43,602 nt of DNA from Dehalococcoidia bacterium (GCA_029246995.1 JAQWMB010000003.1:1-43602), one strand, 5' to 3'. Counted from the first letter of the stretch, positions 27,862 through 38,052 are shown. The notes: generated by a model from the sequence alone, not told the origin. A program made the numbers and translations.

Positions 27862-29715
27862 TTAAAGAACTAAATTTCTAATATTACCTTTTCTAATTGT
27901 TATTAATTCTTTATCCATAAATTCCAATAGTAATTGGGCTATGCGCCTATTTGTTTTTAGTAAGTCCCTTGATTCTGCTAGAGTTATACTGCCATTATTT
28001 TGAATTACATTTTTTATGAGTTGAATCGCAAGTTCATAGTTATCAACTGAAATGAATACTTCTTTAGAGATTTCCTTAATTCCTTTATCATTTTGTAAAA
28101 GCTTGACTGTTTCTTGAGTAAATTGTGTATTATTTGGATTGAATTGATAATCATTAATAATTACTAAAGCATGACTTAACTCGGATTGTTGCTTTTTTGT
28201 CAGACTTATTGAATAGTTTTTTAAAGAACAAAAAGATTTATTGTCAATTATGATTTCGCTACTATTTTCAATAATTGACCTTAATATCGGTATTTCAATT
28301 TCTACTTTTTGTGATATTTTTTTTATCTCCATATTGCTTTCGATTTTATTAGTATTTAAATATTTTGAAATGATTTTAATCATTCTTTGTTCGATTGATT
28401 CAATTTTTTTATTTGTATAAATATATTTTTTTGAATTTACATAAATAATTTTAATTTGATTGCTATGTATTAATTGCTCTATATTTATATCAAAGTCATC
28501 TACTTCTAAAACTGCAATTTTCCTTAATGCTTCTAGCTGTATTGATTGATTTTGTTCAATAATATTTATTATTATTGCTTGCTTGTTTTTTTTATAAAGT
28601 TCAAATAATTTATCTATTTCACGGCTATTAAATCGTTTAAACTTTAAGGGATTTATTCTTAAGATTTGTCCTCCGCCAATTGTTGTTCCAGAAAATCTTA
28701 TAATAAATCTATCAAATTGATTAATTGAAATTGGGCTTGATAGTTGTATTTGACAAAATCCAGCTTGATGAGGAATCAAACTATCTTGATTTAATAATTT
28801 TAATCTAGCATCTAAGTGCACAGTCCCTACGTGTAAGCTTATTTTCTTGTTTGTTAGTATATTATTTTTTGAAATATTTAGAATGCGTGCGTCAAATCTT
28901 GTTGTAATAGATGCATTATTAATTAACCGAATTACATTGCCTCTCATAATTTTATGCTTGGCTATACCTTGTAAGTTTATTGCAAGCCTAGCTCCATTGA
29001 CTCCTTCGTTAACTTGCTTACCATTGATTTGCATTCCCCTAATTTTAGCAGTGTTTTTTGTAGGAAGCACATGTACTGAATCGCCAATCTGAAAATTACC
29101 ATTTGTTGCTGTACCAGTCACAACAGTTCCAAAACCTTTTAATGTAAATACTCGATCAATGGATAATCTTGGATCATTGATTATATTTCTTTTAGGTATC
29201 TTAAGTAAAAAAGTATCAATCGTATTAGCTAATTTTTCTATAGATGTATCGCTTGCATCTATTTTTATTGTTTCTAGTAAGTCAAAATTATATATATCAT
29301 TTTTAGATTCTATATATTTTTTAAGATTATTTTCAAGTTTATTTAACAGTTCTTTTTCGTTGTATAAATCACATTTTGTAATTGTAATAATAATTTTATT
29401 AATACCTAATAAACCAATGATATCTAGGTGCTCTTCTGTTTGTTTCATAATACCTTCACCAGCTTCTACTACTAAAATAACAAGATCAATGGAGTGCATA
29501 CCTGCAATCATATTTTGAATAAATTTTTCATGTCCCGGGACGTCAATAATTGAGACTTGATATTTATTTTGGAAGTTATAATGTGCAAATCCAAGTTCGA
29601 TACTCATTCCTCTGTCTTTTTCTATTGGAAGTCGATCTGTATCTATGCCAGTTAATCGCTTAACTAGTGTTGTTTTTCCATGATCGATATGACCAGCTGT
29701 TGCAATAACATACAT
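27862..29715 (-). CDS. selB: Selenocysteine-specific translation elongation factor SelB
   Basis: ATAGHIDHGKTTLVKRLTGIDTDRLPIEKDRGMSIELGFA; FTLKGFGTVVTGT; C-terminal winged-helix-type region. Confidence 0.93.
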   Translation of the reverse strand: MYVIATAGHIDHGKTTLVKRLTGIDTDRLPIEKDRGMSIELGFAHYNFQNKYQVSIIDVPGHEKFIQNMIAGMHSIDLVILVVEAGEGIMKQTEEHLDIIGLLGINKIIITITKCDLYNEKELLNKLENNLKKYIESKNDIYNFDLLETIKIDASDTSIEKLANTIDTFLLKIPKRNIINDPRLSIDRVFTLKGFGTVVTGTATNGNFQIGDSVHVLPTKNTAKIRGMQINGKQVNEGVNGARLAINLQGIAKHKIMRGNVIRLINNASITTRFDARILNISKNNILTNKKISLHVGTVHLDARLKLLNQDSLIPHQAGFCQIQLSSPISINQFDRFIIRFSGTTIGGGQILRINPLKFKRFNSREIDKLFELYKKNKQAIIINIIEQNQSIQLEALRKIAVLEVDDFDINIEQLIHSNQIKIIYVNSKKYIYTNKKIESIEQRMIKIISKYLNTNKIESNMEIKKISQKVEIEIPILRSIIENSSEIIIDNKSFCSLKNYSISLTKKQQSELSHALVIINDYQFNPNNTQFTQETVKLLQNDKGIKEISKEVFISVDNYELAIQLIKNVIQNNGSITLAESRDLLKTNRRIAQLLLEFMDKELITIRKGNIRNLVL

Positions 29716-29742
29716 TACTATCTCTTATCCTTATTAATGATC

Positions 29743-30930
29743 TTATATAAAATCTTCAAAAACTTCATTTGATAGTAGTAAGCCTTTTTCACTTAATTTA
29801 AGATGGGTATTGTTTTCAATCATCAGTCCTTTATTTTTACTGCGTTCTATTTGTTCATTAAATTGTAGCCTGGGATCAATATTATATTTTTTTTGGAATT
29901 GGCTTATATTGACTCCTCTTATCATTCGTAAACCAAAGAGCATTGCTTCGTTTAAGATATTAGATTCATCAATCTTTTCGCCTTCTGTCACTTGTTCCAT
30001 TTTTATTTCTTGCTGTTGGTTAACATTTAAGCTCATTGTTTTTATTGCTGATATATACTCTCGTGGATTCTTAATATTTGAAAATCGATTATTGCTCATA
30101 AAAGAATGCGCTCCGGCACCTATGCCTAAGTATTCATTCATATTCCAATAAGAACTATTATGTAAGCTCTCATAACCTGTTTTTGCCCAATTAGATATTT
30201 CATAGTGATTGTAGTCATATGAAAGTAAAGTTTTACTAGTATGTTCATATTGGTTTGCAGCTAGATCGTCATCTGGAGCAGGGAGTTCCCCCTGCTCTAT
30301 TCTATATTTCAATAAGGTTCCTTCTTCTACACCAAGCGCATAGCAAGATAAATGTGTTGGCTCAAGCTCTAAAGCTTGTTTTAGAGAATAAATCCAATTA
30401 TCCATTGTATGATTTACCAATCCATACATGAGATCTAAATTAATATTAGTGAATCCAACATCTTTTAATTTTTTTATTTGTTTTTTTGCAAATTGCTCTG
30501 TGTAGTTTCTATCTAAAAGAATCAGCTCGCTATCAATAAAAGATTGTATTCCAACTGAGAGTCTATTCACTCCACTATCTATAAGTGTACTTAATTCCCA
30601 ATCGGGGATATCGTCTGGGTTGACTTCAGCAGTGATTTCTGCATCAGAACTTAGGTATGTATTATTTTTAATAATATTAATTATGTTAGATAATTTCTTT
30701 GCTTCAATTCTACTTGGCGTGCCTCCACCAATAAATATTGATACAATTTTTTTATTTTCTAAGCTAGGAATCCAAAATTCTAATTCTTTAATTAATGCGC
30801 TCTCATATTCATCAATCATGTCATCAATACCTTCATATGCATTAAAATCACAGAAATTACACTTTTTTTTGCAAAAAGGTATGTGAATGTAAAGACTTAT
30901 AGGCGATAAAGAATTACATTTGTTAGACAA
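29743..30930 (-). CDS. hemW: Radical SAM family heme chaperone HemW
   Basis: YIHIPFCKKKCNFCDFNAY, GGGTPSRIEAKKL, NRLSVGIQSF; TTG start with AAAGGA SD. Confidence 0.93.
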   Translation of the reverse strand: MSNKCNSLSPISLYIHIPFCKKKCNFCDFNAYEGIDDMIDEYESALIKELEFWIPSLENKKIVSIFIGGGTPSRIEAKKLSNIINIIKNNTYLSSDAEITAEVNPDDIPDWELSTLIDSGVNRLSVGIQSFIDSELILLDRNYTEQFAKKQIKKLKDVGFTNINLDLMYGLVNHTMDNWIYSLKQALELEPTHLSCYALGVEEGTLLKYRIEQGELPAPDDDLAANQYEHTSKTLLSYDYNHYEISNWAKTGYESLHNSSYWNMNEYLGIGAGAHSFMSNNRFSNIKNPREYISAIKTMSLNVNQQQEIKMEQVTEGEKIDESNILNEAMLFGLRMIRGVNISQFQKKYNIDPRLQFNEQIERSKNKGLMIENNTHLKLSEKGLLLSNEVFEDFI

Positions 30931-30974
30931 TTATATTTATCCTTTATTTTTTATTTCATAAAAGGATCACATTT

Positions 30975-31034
30975 ATGATGAAGAAAAATCAAGTGAAGGT
31001 TAAAATTTATTTTAATATTGTTATTTTTGTTTAG
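30975..31034 (+). CDS. Possible 19-aa leader peptide upstream of aspS
   Basis: MMKKNQVKVKIYFNIVIFV*; SD AAAGGA 8 nt upstream; stop TAG overlaps the TTTAGGTAA SD region of aspS. Confidence 0.35.
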   Translation: MMKKNQVKVKIYFNIVIFV

Positions 31035-31043
31035 GTAATTAAA

Positions 31044-32840
31044 ATGCTAAAGACTAATATGTGCGGCAAACTGAACATTAAAAATATTGATGAAAATGTT
31101 ATTTTAGCAGGCTGGGTATCTCGCAGAAGAGATCACGGAGGCTTAACATTTATTGATTTACGTGATTCGTCGGGAATTATTCAAATAGTGATCAAAAATC
31201 AAGATTTAAATTTAAATGAAGATGAGATTAACAGAATTAGAAATGAATGGGTATTAATTGTAGAGGGTCGCGTTGTAATTAGGCAAAAAGGTACTGAAAA
31301 TAGCAGTATGCTAACAGGTAATATAGAAGTTCAAGTTAAGAATATTACAATAGCTAATCAATCCAAGACCCCTCCTTTTCCTATAAATGAAGAAATTAAT
31401 ATTGAAGAAACTAATAGGATGCAATACAGGTATCTTGACTTGAGGCGCAGTAAGATGCTTTCAAATATTAAATTACGTCATGAAATTATACACTTCATAA
31501 GGAATTTTTTACATGATGAAGAATTTATTGAGATTGAAACTCCTATTTTAAATGTTGCTACTCCAGAAGGTGCTAGGGATTATTTAGTACCTAGCAGAGT
31601 GCATCCTGGAAAATTTTATGCCTTGCCTCAATCTCCGCAACAATGGAAACAATTATTGATGGTTAGTGGTTTCGAAAAATACTTTCAAATTGCCAGATGT
31701 TTTAGGGATGAAGATTTGCGTTCTGACAGACAACCTGAATTTACGCAATTAGATATTGAAATGTCATTTGTTGAACAGGATGATATTCTGCAGTTAACGG
31801 AAAATTTAATGACGGCTATGGTTAAAAAAATTAATCCAGCGTTTCAATTTAAAAATCCTTTTCCTGTGATTACATATGCAAATAGTATAGAAATGTATGG
31901 AACTGACAAGCCTGATATTAGATTTAATTTACCAATCCGCGATCTTTCTGCAATTTTTGCTAATACATCAATTAAAATTTTTCAAAATATTTTAGAATCA
32001 AAAAATCGAATTAGAGGAATCAGTATTCCTAACGGTGCGAGTTTAAATAAAAAACAAATACAAGTATTTAATGATATTGCAATCAACCTTGGTGCAAAAG
32101 GGATAGCTTCTATAAAATTAGAAGATAGTTTTGAATCTAATTCTCCTTCATCTAAAGATATTAGCTCTTTATTGAAAGACTATATTAATGATGAAGAACT
32201 CAAGCATTTAATAGACACATTAGAGAGTAAAAGTGGAGATTTGATTTTAATTTCTGGCGGTGATGAGACATTGACTTCTGAAATTTTAGGGGCCGTTCGT
32301 GTTGAAGCTGCTAGTAATATGAAATTAATTAATGAAGATCAACTTGGCTTTTGTTTTGTAACTGAATTCCCAATGTTTGAATTTAGTGAATCAGAAAACC
32401 GTTGGACTGCAATGCATCATTTATTTACTATGCCTTATTTATCTGATATTGAATTAATTCAAGATAATCCATCTAAAGTTCGCTCGCATGCTTATGATTT
32501 AGTTTGCAATGGACAAGAAATTGGTTCTGGGTCAATTCGAATCCACGAAAGCGCATTGTTGTTACAAATCTTAGAAAAATTAGGCTTTGATAAAGCTGAT
32601 GCAGAAAAACAATTTGCACATATGTTGAATGCTTTTGATTTTGGAGCTCCTCCTCATGGAGGCATTGCGCCAGGTATTGATAGAATTGTAGCGATGTTGG
32701 CTAAGGAAACCGATATTAGGGAAGTCATTGCTTTCCCTAAAACTAAAACTGCTGCTGATCTTTTAACAGGCGCACCTAGTGAGATTGATCAAAAATTTTT
32801 AGATGAATTAAAATTAAAAATTAATCTGACTGATAATTAA
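31044..32840 (+). CDS. aspS: Aspartyl-tRNA synthetase
   Basis: GWVSRRRDHGGLTFIDLRDSSG, FRDEDLRSDRQPEFTQLDIEMSF, GGIAPGIDRIVAML. Confidence 0.98.
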   Translation: MLKTNMCGKLNIKNIDENVILAGWVSRRRDHGGLTFIDLRDSSGIIQIVIKNQDLNLNEDEINRIRNEWVLIVEGRVVIRQKGTENSSMLTGNIEVQVKNITIANQSKTPPFPINEEINIEETNRMQYRYLDLRRSKMLSNIKLRHEIIHFIRNFLHDEEFIEIETPILNVATPEGARDYLVPSRVHPGKFYALPQSPQQWKQLLMVSGFEKYFQIARCFRDEDLRSDRQPEFTQLDIEMSFVEQDDILQLTENLMTAMVKKINPAFQFKNPFPVITYANSIEMYGTDKPDIRFNLPIRDLSAIFANTSIKIFQNILESKNRIRGISIPNGASLNKKQIQVFNDIAINLGAKGIASIKLEDSFESNSPSSKDISSLLKDYINDEELKHLIDTLESKSGDLILISGGDETLTSEILGAVRVEAASNMKLINEDQLGFCFVTEFPMFEFSESENRWTAMHHLFTMPYLSDIELIQDNPSKVRSHAYDLVCNGQEIGSGSIRIHESALLLQILEKLGFDKADAEKQFAHMLNAFDFGAPPHGGIAPGIDRIVAMLAKETDIREVIAFPKTKTAADLLTGAPSEIDQKFLDELKLKINLTDN

Positions 32841-32860
32841 TTTTTATAAGGAGTTATTCT

Positions 32861-34492
32861 ATGAATACTAAGAAAATTATTGCGCTATTACTTACAGTAT
32901 TGACTCTTTTACTAGGCATAGTATTTGCTTTGACTTTATTGCTTCGCGTAACAGATAATCAACCAATTAATTCTAGTCAAGGAAATCAATCTACTACAGA
33001 AGACAATACGCTATTTTTTGCCGGATCAGATCCCGTCACTCTTGATCCACATCTAGCTGGAGATGCTACATCTGCTCAATACATAGTTGAGCTATTTAGT
33101 GGCTTAGTTACAATAACGCCAGAAATGGAAATTGTTTTAGATCTCGCAGAAACACTTGAAGTGAGCCAAGATGGATTGCAATATAATTTTAAATTACGTG
33201 ATGATATTTATTTCCATAGTGGCAGGAAAGTAACTGTAGAAGACGTTAAATGGTCTTTTGAACGAGCAGGATCCCGTCAATTAAATTCAAATACATCATT
33301 ATCCTACTTGAAAGATATTGTTGGTTTTAGTGAAAAAAGATTTGGTATTGCCGAAGAAATTAGTGGTATAAAAATATTGAATAAGAATACTATCCAAATT
33401 ACTATTGATAGCCCAAAAGCATACTTTCTTGCTAAATTATCATATCCTACTTCATTTGTATTAGATAAAGAGCAAATTGCATTAAATCCAAGAAACTGGA
33501 CTAGAAAACCAAATGGTACTGGACCATATAAGCTTGCAGATTGGCAACTGTCTGAAAAAATAATTTTAGAGGCAAATGCTTCATATCATCTTGGTCCACC
33601 AAAAATTAAAAACGTTGTATATGCACTTTCTGGTGGTTCCGTTTTAACGAGATTTGAAAATGGTGAAGTTGACCTCGCTGGTATTGGTACAGCTGATATT
33701 GATAGAATTCGCGATGCAAGTAATCCATTGAATAGTCTGTATTACCAAAGTCCATATTTTCAAACTTCATACATAGGTTTAAATATAATGACTGCACCTT
33801 TTGATGACGTAAATGTTAGACGAGCATTTGCATCATCAATCGATATTAGTAAGGTCACTGAACTTACTTATAAAAAAATGTTTAAACAAGCTACAGGTAT
33901 CTTACCTCCAGGAATGTATGGCTATGAATCAACAAAAAAGACATTTAATTATGATCCTGAATTAGCAAGAGAATTTTTGAAAAAATCAAAATATGGCACT
34001 GCTGATAATTTACCTCCAATAGTTTTTTCAGATATTGGAGCAGGAGCTGAAGGCTCTGTTGACACTCAAGCATATATAGAACAATGGAAATTAAATCTTG
34101 GCGTTAATATTACTTTGAGACAAACTGATTTCGCTTCCTTTCTCCAAGATCTTGATGAAGGTAAAATGCAAATGTATGGAATAGGTTGGATTATGGACTA
34201 TCCTGATCCAGAGAATATTTTAGATCTAAAATTTCATTCAGAGTCAACAGAAAATAATGAAAATTATTCAAATCAAGAGGTCGATAAATTACTTGAACTT
34301 GCTCGTTCTGAAAATGATATCGAAAAAAGAAAAAACTATTATCAACAAGCAGAGAAATTAATCCTTGACGAAGTCCCTTGGATACCAACTTACTTTCCTA
34401 GTAGTCATTATGTAGTCAATAAGAAAATAAAAAAGTGGGTCGAGCCACCTATGACTGTGCCTCGCCTGAGATTTATAGAAATAATAGAATAA
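32861..34492 (+). CDS. ABC transporter peptide-binding protein (SBP_bac_5 type), TM-anchored
   Basis: DPVTLDPHLAGDATSAQYIVELFSGLV, LRDDIYFHSGRKVTVEDVKWSFERA, GIGWIMDYPDPENILDLKFHS. Confidence 0.92.
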   Translation: MNTKKIIALLLTVLTLLLGIVFALTLLLRVTDNQPINSSQGNQSTTEDNTLFFAGSDPVTLDPHLAGDATSAQYIVELFSGLVTITPEMEIVLDLAETLEVSQDGLQYNFKLRDDIYFHSGRKVTVEDVKWSFERAGSRQLNSNTSLSYLKDIVGFSEKRFGIAEEISGIKILNKNTIQITIDSPKAYFLAKLSYPTSFVLDKEQIALNPRNWTRKPNGTGPYKLADWQLSEKIILEANASYHLGPPKIKNVVYALSGGSVLTRFENGEVDLAGIGTADIDRIRDASNPLNSLYYQSPYFQTSYIGLNIMTAPFDDVNVRRAFASSIDISKVTELTYKKMFKQATGILPPGMYGYESTKKTFNYDPELAREFLKKSKYGTADNLPPIVFSDIGAGAEGSVDTQAYIEQWKLNLGVNITLRQTDFASFLQDLDEGKMQMYGIGWIMDYPDPENILDLKFHSESTENNENYSNQEVDKLLELARSENDIEKRKNYYQQAEKLILDEVPWIPTYFPSSHYVVNKKIKKWVEPPMTVPRLRFIEIIE

Positions 34493-34504
34493 AATATTAG
34501 GAAA

Positions 34505-35497
34505 ATGATGCTTGAGTATACTATTAAGCGTTTGCTATGGATTCCAGTAATTATATTAGCAGTTACTTTTTTTACTTTCTTAATTGGTAGATTGGGTCCT
34601 GGTGATCCTATTTCAGTTGCTGCTGGACAAATCAGAGATCCTCAATTATTGGCAGAAGTTCGTATTGAGAAAGGTCTTGATAAACCTATAACAATTCAAT
34701 ACTACAAGTGGCTTAAAGGCGCTGTAAGAGCTGATTTTGGTGATTCATATATATATCAGGGATATACAATTTCTGAATTAATTTTTCCTAAAATGTTAGT
34801 TTCTGCACAACTGGGTTTTTTAGCATTAATAGTAGTTTTCGGATTGGGTATTCCATTAGGATTGCTTGCAGCTACTTTACATAATACTTGGATCGATCCT
34901 TTTATAGTTAGCACTTTGCTTTTTTTTAGAGCCATACCAGTTATTGTGATAATTCCACCATTATTGTGGCTTTTTGCCGTGCACTGGAACTTACTTCCTG
35001 TTGGTGGTTGGGAAGGTGGACTTTTTAATATTTACTGGCTATTTGATATTATCGCAATACCGATATTAAATCCGCATGTTTATTTACCTGTATTTGCATT
35101 ATCTATAGGCGGTTTTGGAGGCGTTGCGCGTCTAGTAAGAATTACTGCGCTAGAAGTTAAAGATGAACCTTTTATCATTACTGCAAGATCGAAAGGCTTA
35201 AGTGAATCTCGAGTAATGTATAGCCATATTTTACCAAATTCTCTACTGCCATTAATAACTGTTATTGGGTTTGCGTTAGTAGGCATTTTAGAAGGAGCTT
35301 TTTTTGTAGAAGTTTTATTAGGTATACCTGGTATTGGTAGGTTTACTTTTGAAGCTGTTAAAAGTCGTGACTATGACGTTATCTTGGCCATGACAGTGAT
35401 ATTGTCAACGATGTTCATTGTTATTAATTTAATTGTGGAACTGTTGTATACAAAAATTGACCCAAGAATACAGTTAGGTGAGGATATTGGTCAATGA
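34505..35497 (+). CDS. Peptide ABC transporter permease, DppB-like
   Basis: IKRLLWIPVIILAVTFFTFLIGRLGPGDPI; EPFIITARSKGLSESRVMYSHILPNSLLPLITVIG. Confidence 0.95.
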   Translation: MMLEYTIKRLLWIPVIILAVTFFTFLIGRLGPGDPISVAAGQIRDPQLLAEVRIEKGLDKPITIQYYKWLKGAVRADFGDSYIYQGYTISELIFPKMLVSAQLGFLALIVVFGLGIPLGLLAATLHNTWIDPFIVSTLLFFRAIPVIVIIPPLLWLFAVHWNLLPVGGWEGGLFNIYWLFDIIAIPILNPHVYLPVFALSIGGFGGVARLVRITALEVKDEPFIITARSKGLSESRVMYSHILPNSLLPLITVIGFALVGILEGAFFVEVLLGIPGIGRFTFEAVKSRDYDVILAMTVILSTMFIVINLIVELLYTKIDPRIQLGEDIGQ

Positions 35498-36480
35498 CTA
35501 ACGTAGAAGGCAATCAATTAAATATATCTAATAATGAATCTTCACAAAACGATCTATTGAATACTTCCAGTAGTACCTGGCAAGCATTTTCTCAGCGTTT
35601 TATGAAAAAAAAATTAGGCGTAATTTCTTTAGTATTAATTATAGTGATGTACACGGCTGGTATCTTTGCTCCAATTTTAGCACCATATTCATATACTGAG
35701 CAAAATTTAGAACGTTCATTAGAGGGGCCTAGCGCTGACCATATCTTAGGTACGGACACACTCGGTAGGGACATGTATAGCAGAGTACTGTATTCGATTA
35801 GAACAACTTTAATAGTTACCTTTGCAGTTATAGTGAGTGGTTCATTGGTTTTAGGCACTTTCTTAGGTCTATTGTCAGGGTATAAAGGAGGTATAACTGA
35901 TACTATTATTATGCGTATTGGTGATGTCTTTGCATCCCTTCCAGGTCTACCTTTATTGATCCTTGTCAATGCTGCCTTGAGTCCTAAAATCAATGAACTA
36001 AGCTTATGGATTGATGAAAATACATTTATTAATGATTTTCAAGCTTCTGGTGCAGCATCGTATATAACAATCTTTTTTGCTCTTTCATTATTTTCTTGGG
36101 TTGGTAGTGCCAGGTTGATTCGATCACAAGTATTATCAATTAGAGAAAAAGATTATATTACTGCAGCTCGTTCTATTGGCCTCAAGCAGAAGCGAATTGT
36201 TATTCGACATTTATTACCGAATATCTCAAACTTGCTCATATTGTTAATTTCTAGTTCTTTAGGTGCTATTGCAGGCTCGGAAATTGTCCTTACATGGTTC
36301 GGTGTTGGGGTTCAGCCCCCTGCAGCATCTTTTGGACAAATGTTATATGCTGGTTCAGGCGCACGTACTTTTCAAGCTTATCCACATCTATTATTAGTCC
36401 CAGCTTTTTTCGTGACAATATTAATGTTTGCTTTTAATATTCTTGGTGATGCTCTTAATGATGTTTTGCGTAGAGATTAA
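35494..36480 (+). CDS. Peptide ABC transporter permease, DppC-like
   Basis: HILGTDTLGRDMYSRVLYSIRTTL; EKDYITAARSIGLKQKRIVIRHLLPNI. Confidence 0.95.
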   Translation: MTNVEGNQLNISNNESSQNDLLNTSSSTWQAFSQRFMKKKLGVISLVLIIVMYTAGIFAPILAPYSYTEQNLERSLEGPSADHILGTDTLGRDMYSRVLYSIRTTLIVTFAVIVSGSLVLGTFLGLLSGYKGGITDTIIMRIGDVFASLPGLPLLILVNAALSPKINELSLWIDENTFINDFQASGAASYITIFFALSLFSWVGSARLIRSQVLSIREKDYITAARSIGLKQKRIVIRHLLPNISNLLILLISSSLGAIAGSEIVLTWFGVGVQPPAASFGQMLYAGSGARTFQAYPHLLLVPAFFVTILMFAFNILGDALNDVLRRD

Positions 36481-36494
36481 ATTAAGATAATGCT

Positions 36495-36523
36495 TTTACC
36501 AAAAGTAGATATAGTGTTATACT
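36495..36523 (+). promoter_or_regulatory. Candidate sigma70-type promoter for tig (clpP-clpX)
   Basis: TTTACC - 17 bp - TATACT, upstream of the tig start at 36558. Confidence 0.5.
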
Positions 36524-36557
36524 CCATCAATAATAAACCAAATAAAGAGTAAGCAAT

Positions 36558-37952
36558 ATGGTTGAAACAGTAAAAAAGCAGTTGCCTAAATGCCTTATTG
36601 AATTAACAATTGAGGTTGAAGATTCGATGGTCCAAGATGCCACAGATGAGGCTACAAAGAATTTAGCTAAAGAATCCAAAATCCCTGGTTTTAGACCAGG
36701 TAAAGCACCTAAACATATTATAGAAAAAAATTTTGGTAAAGCTGCAATTTTTCAAAAAGCTTTGGATGACTTATTGCCTAAAATATACAGTGAATCAATT
36801 CAACTTGAATCTATTGAACCAATAGGTCAGCCTGAAATAAATATTAAATCAACAGAACCTTTAATAGTTGAAGCAAAAATTCCTACTAAGCCAATAATTA
36901 ATCTTGGTGAGTATAAAAAATACAGAGTTAAAGAGCCTGAAATGCCTGAAATAGAGCCTTTAGTCCAGCAATCAATTGATACTTTACAGCGTCAATACGG
37001 CACTCTAGAGCCAGTAGATAGACCAATTGAGTGGGGTGATTCTGTTAGAATTGATTTTAATCTTAAGATTGCTGGTATAGACCAAGACCAATCGGAAGAA
37101 GATGCTGAATTTATTATGGATAAAAATGCAAAAAGCTCTCTGCCTGGTTTTTTGGATAAATTGGTTGGTAAAAAAAGAAATGATTCATATAAATTTTCTA
37201 TTACTATTCCTAAAGAATTCGAAGTCGAAGAGCTTTCAGGTAAAAAAGCAAACTATGATGTAAAAATTAAAGAAATAAAGAAATCCATTTTACCTGAACT
37301 AAATGATGATTTTGTACAAACACTTGATCCACAATTAAAAACTGTAAAAGACCTAAAAGAAAAATTACATTTAGACGTTACAGGAAAATTAGAATCTGAT
37401 CAAAAGAATGCCTATCGAGAAGAGATTATAGATTTCTTTGTCACAAAGTCTGAAATTGAGTATCCTGAAATATTAGTTCAAAGAGAAATTGAAAGAATTA
37501 TTGACCAGCAATCTAACCATGAATCTCATACTCCACAAGGATTTGAAAAATGGCTTAAATCAATTGGTAAATCAGAAACGGAAGTGAATGATGCATTAAA
37601 GCCAAATGCAGAAATTGCTGTTAAGAGGTCCTTAGTACTATCAGAAGTAATTAATATAGAGAAAATTAATGCGTCTACTGAAGCAATTGAACAAGAAGTT
37701 AATAAAATAAAACTTGATCCTTCTTATTCATTAAGTCCTGAAAAGGCAAAACTTGATGAATTAATTAACAGTGATGATTTTGTCGATTCTTTAAAAAATC
37801 AGATTTTAACAAATAAAGCTTGGGAAACATTAGAAGCTATTGCATCAGGTAAAAAACAGAACAAAAATGCCGATAAACCAAAATTAAATAAGCAATCTCA
37901 AGCAAAGACTAAATCAAATGTTAAAAATAAAAAACAAGCAAATAATAAATAA
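36558..37952 (+). CDS. tig: Trigger factor
   Basis: SKIPGFRPGKAPKHIIEKNFG ribosome-binding signature; PPIase and C-terminal domains; upstream of clpP-clpX. Confidence 0.95.
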   Translation: MVETVKKQLPKCLIELTIEVEDSMVQDATDEATKNLAKESKIPGFRPGKAPKHIIEKNFGKAAIFQKALDDLLPKIYSESIQLESIEPIGQPEINIKSTEPLIVEAKIPTKPIINLGEYKKYRVKEPEMPEIEPLVQQSIDTLQRQYGTLEPVDRPIEWGDSVRIDFNLKIAGIDQDQSEEDAEFIMDKNAKSSLPGFLDKLVGKKRNDSYKFSITIPKEFEVEELSGKKANYDVKIKEIKKSILPELNDDFVQTLDPQLKTVKDLKEKLHLDVTGKLESDQKNAYREEIIDFFVTKSEIEYPEILVQREIERIIDQQSNHESHTPQGFEKWLKSIGKSETEVNDALKPNAEIAVKRSLVLSEVINIEKINASTEAIEQEVNKIKLDPSYSLSPEKAKLDELINSDDFVDSLKNQILTNKAWETLEAIASGKKQNKNADKPKLNKQSQAKTKSNVKNKKQANNK

Positions 37953-38052
37953 TTTTTAATTATCTTTCGTTATAGCTACTTGTTTAGTTAAACTTATTTA
38001 CACTAGCAGTTGCAAGTTTTATTGTTGCAATAACTTAGTTTAAGGAAATTGA

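Noticed and set aside
35592-35993. 133-aa minus-strand ORF inside the DppC-like permease
   Set aside because: Antisense shadow ORF of a conserved permease gene.
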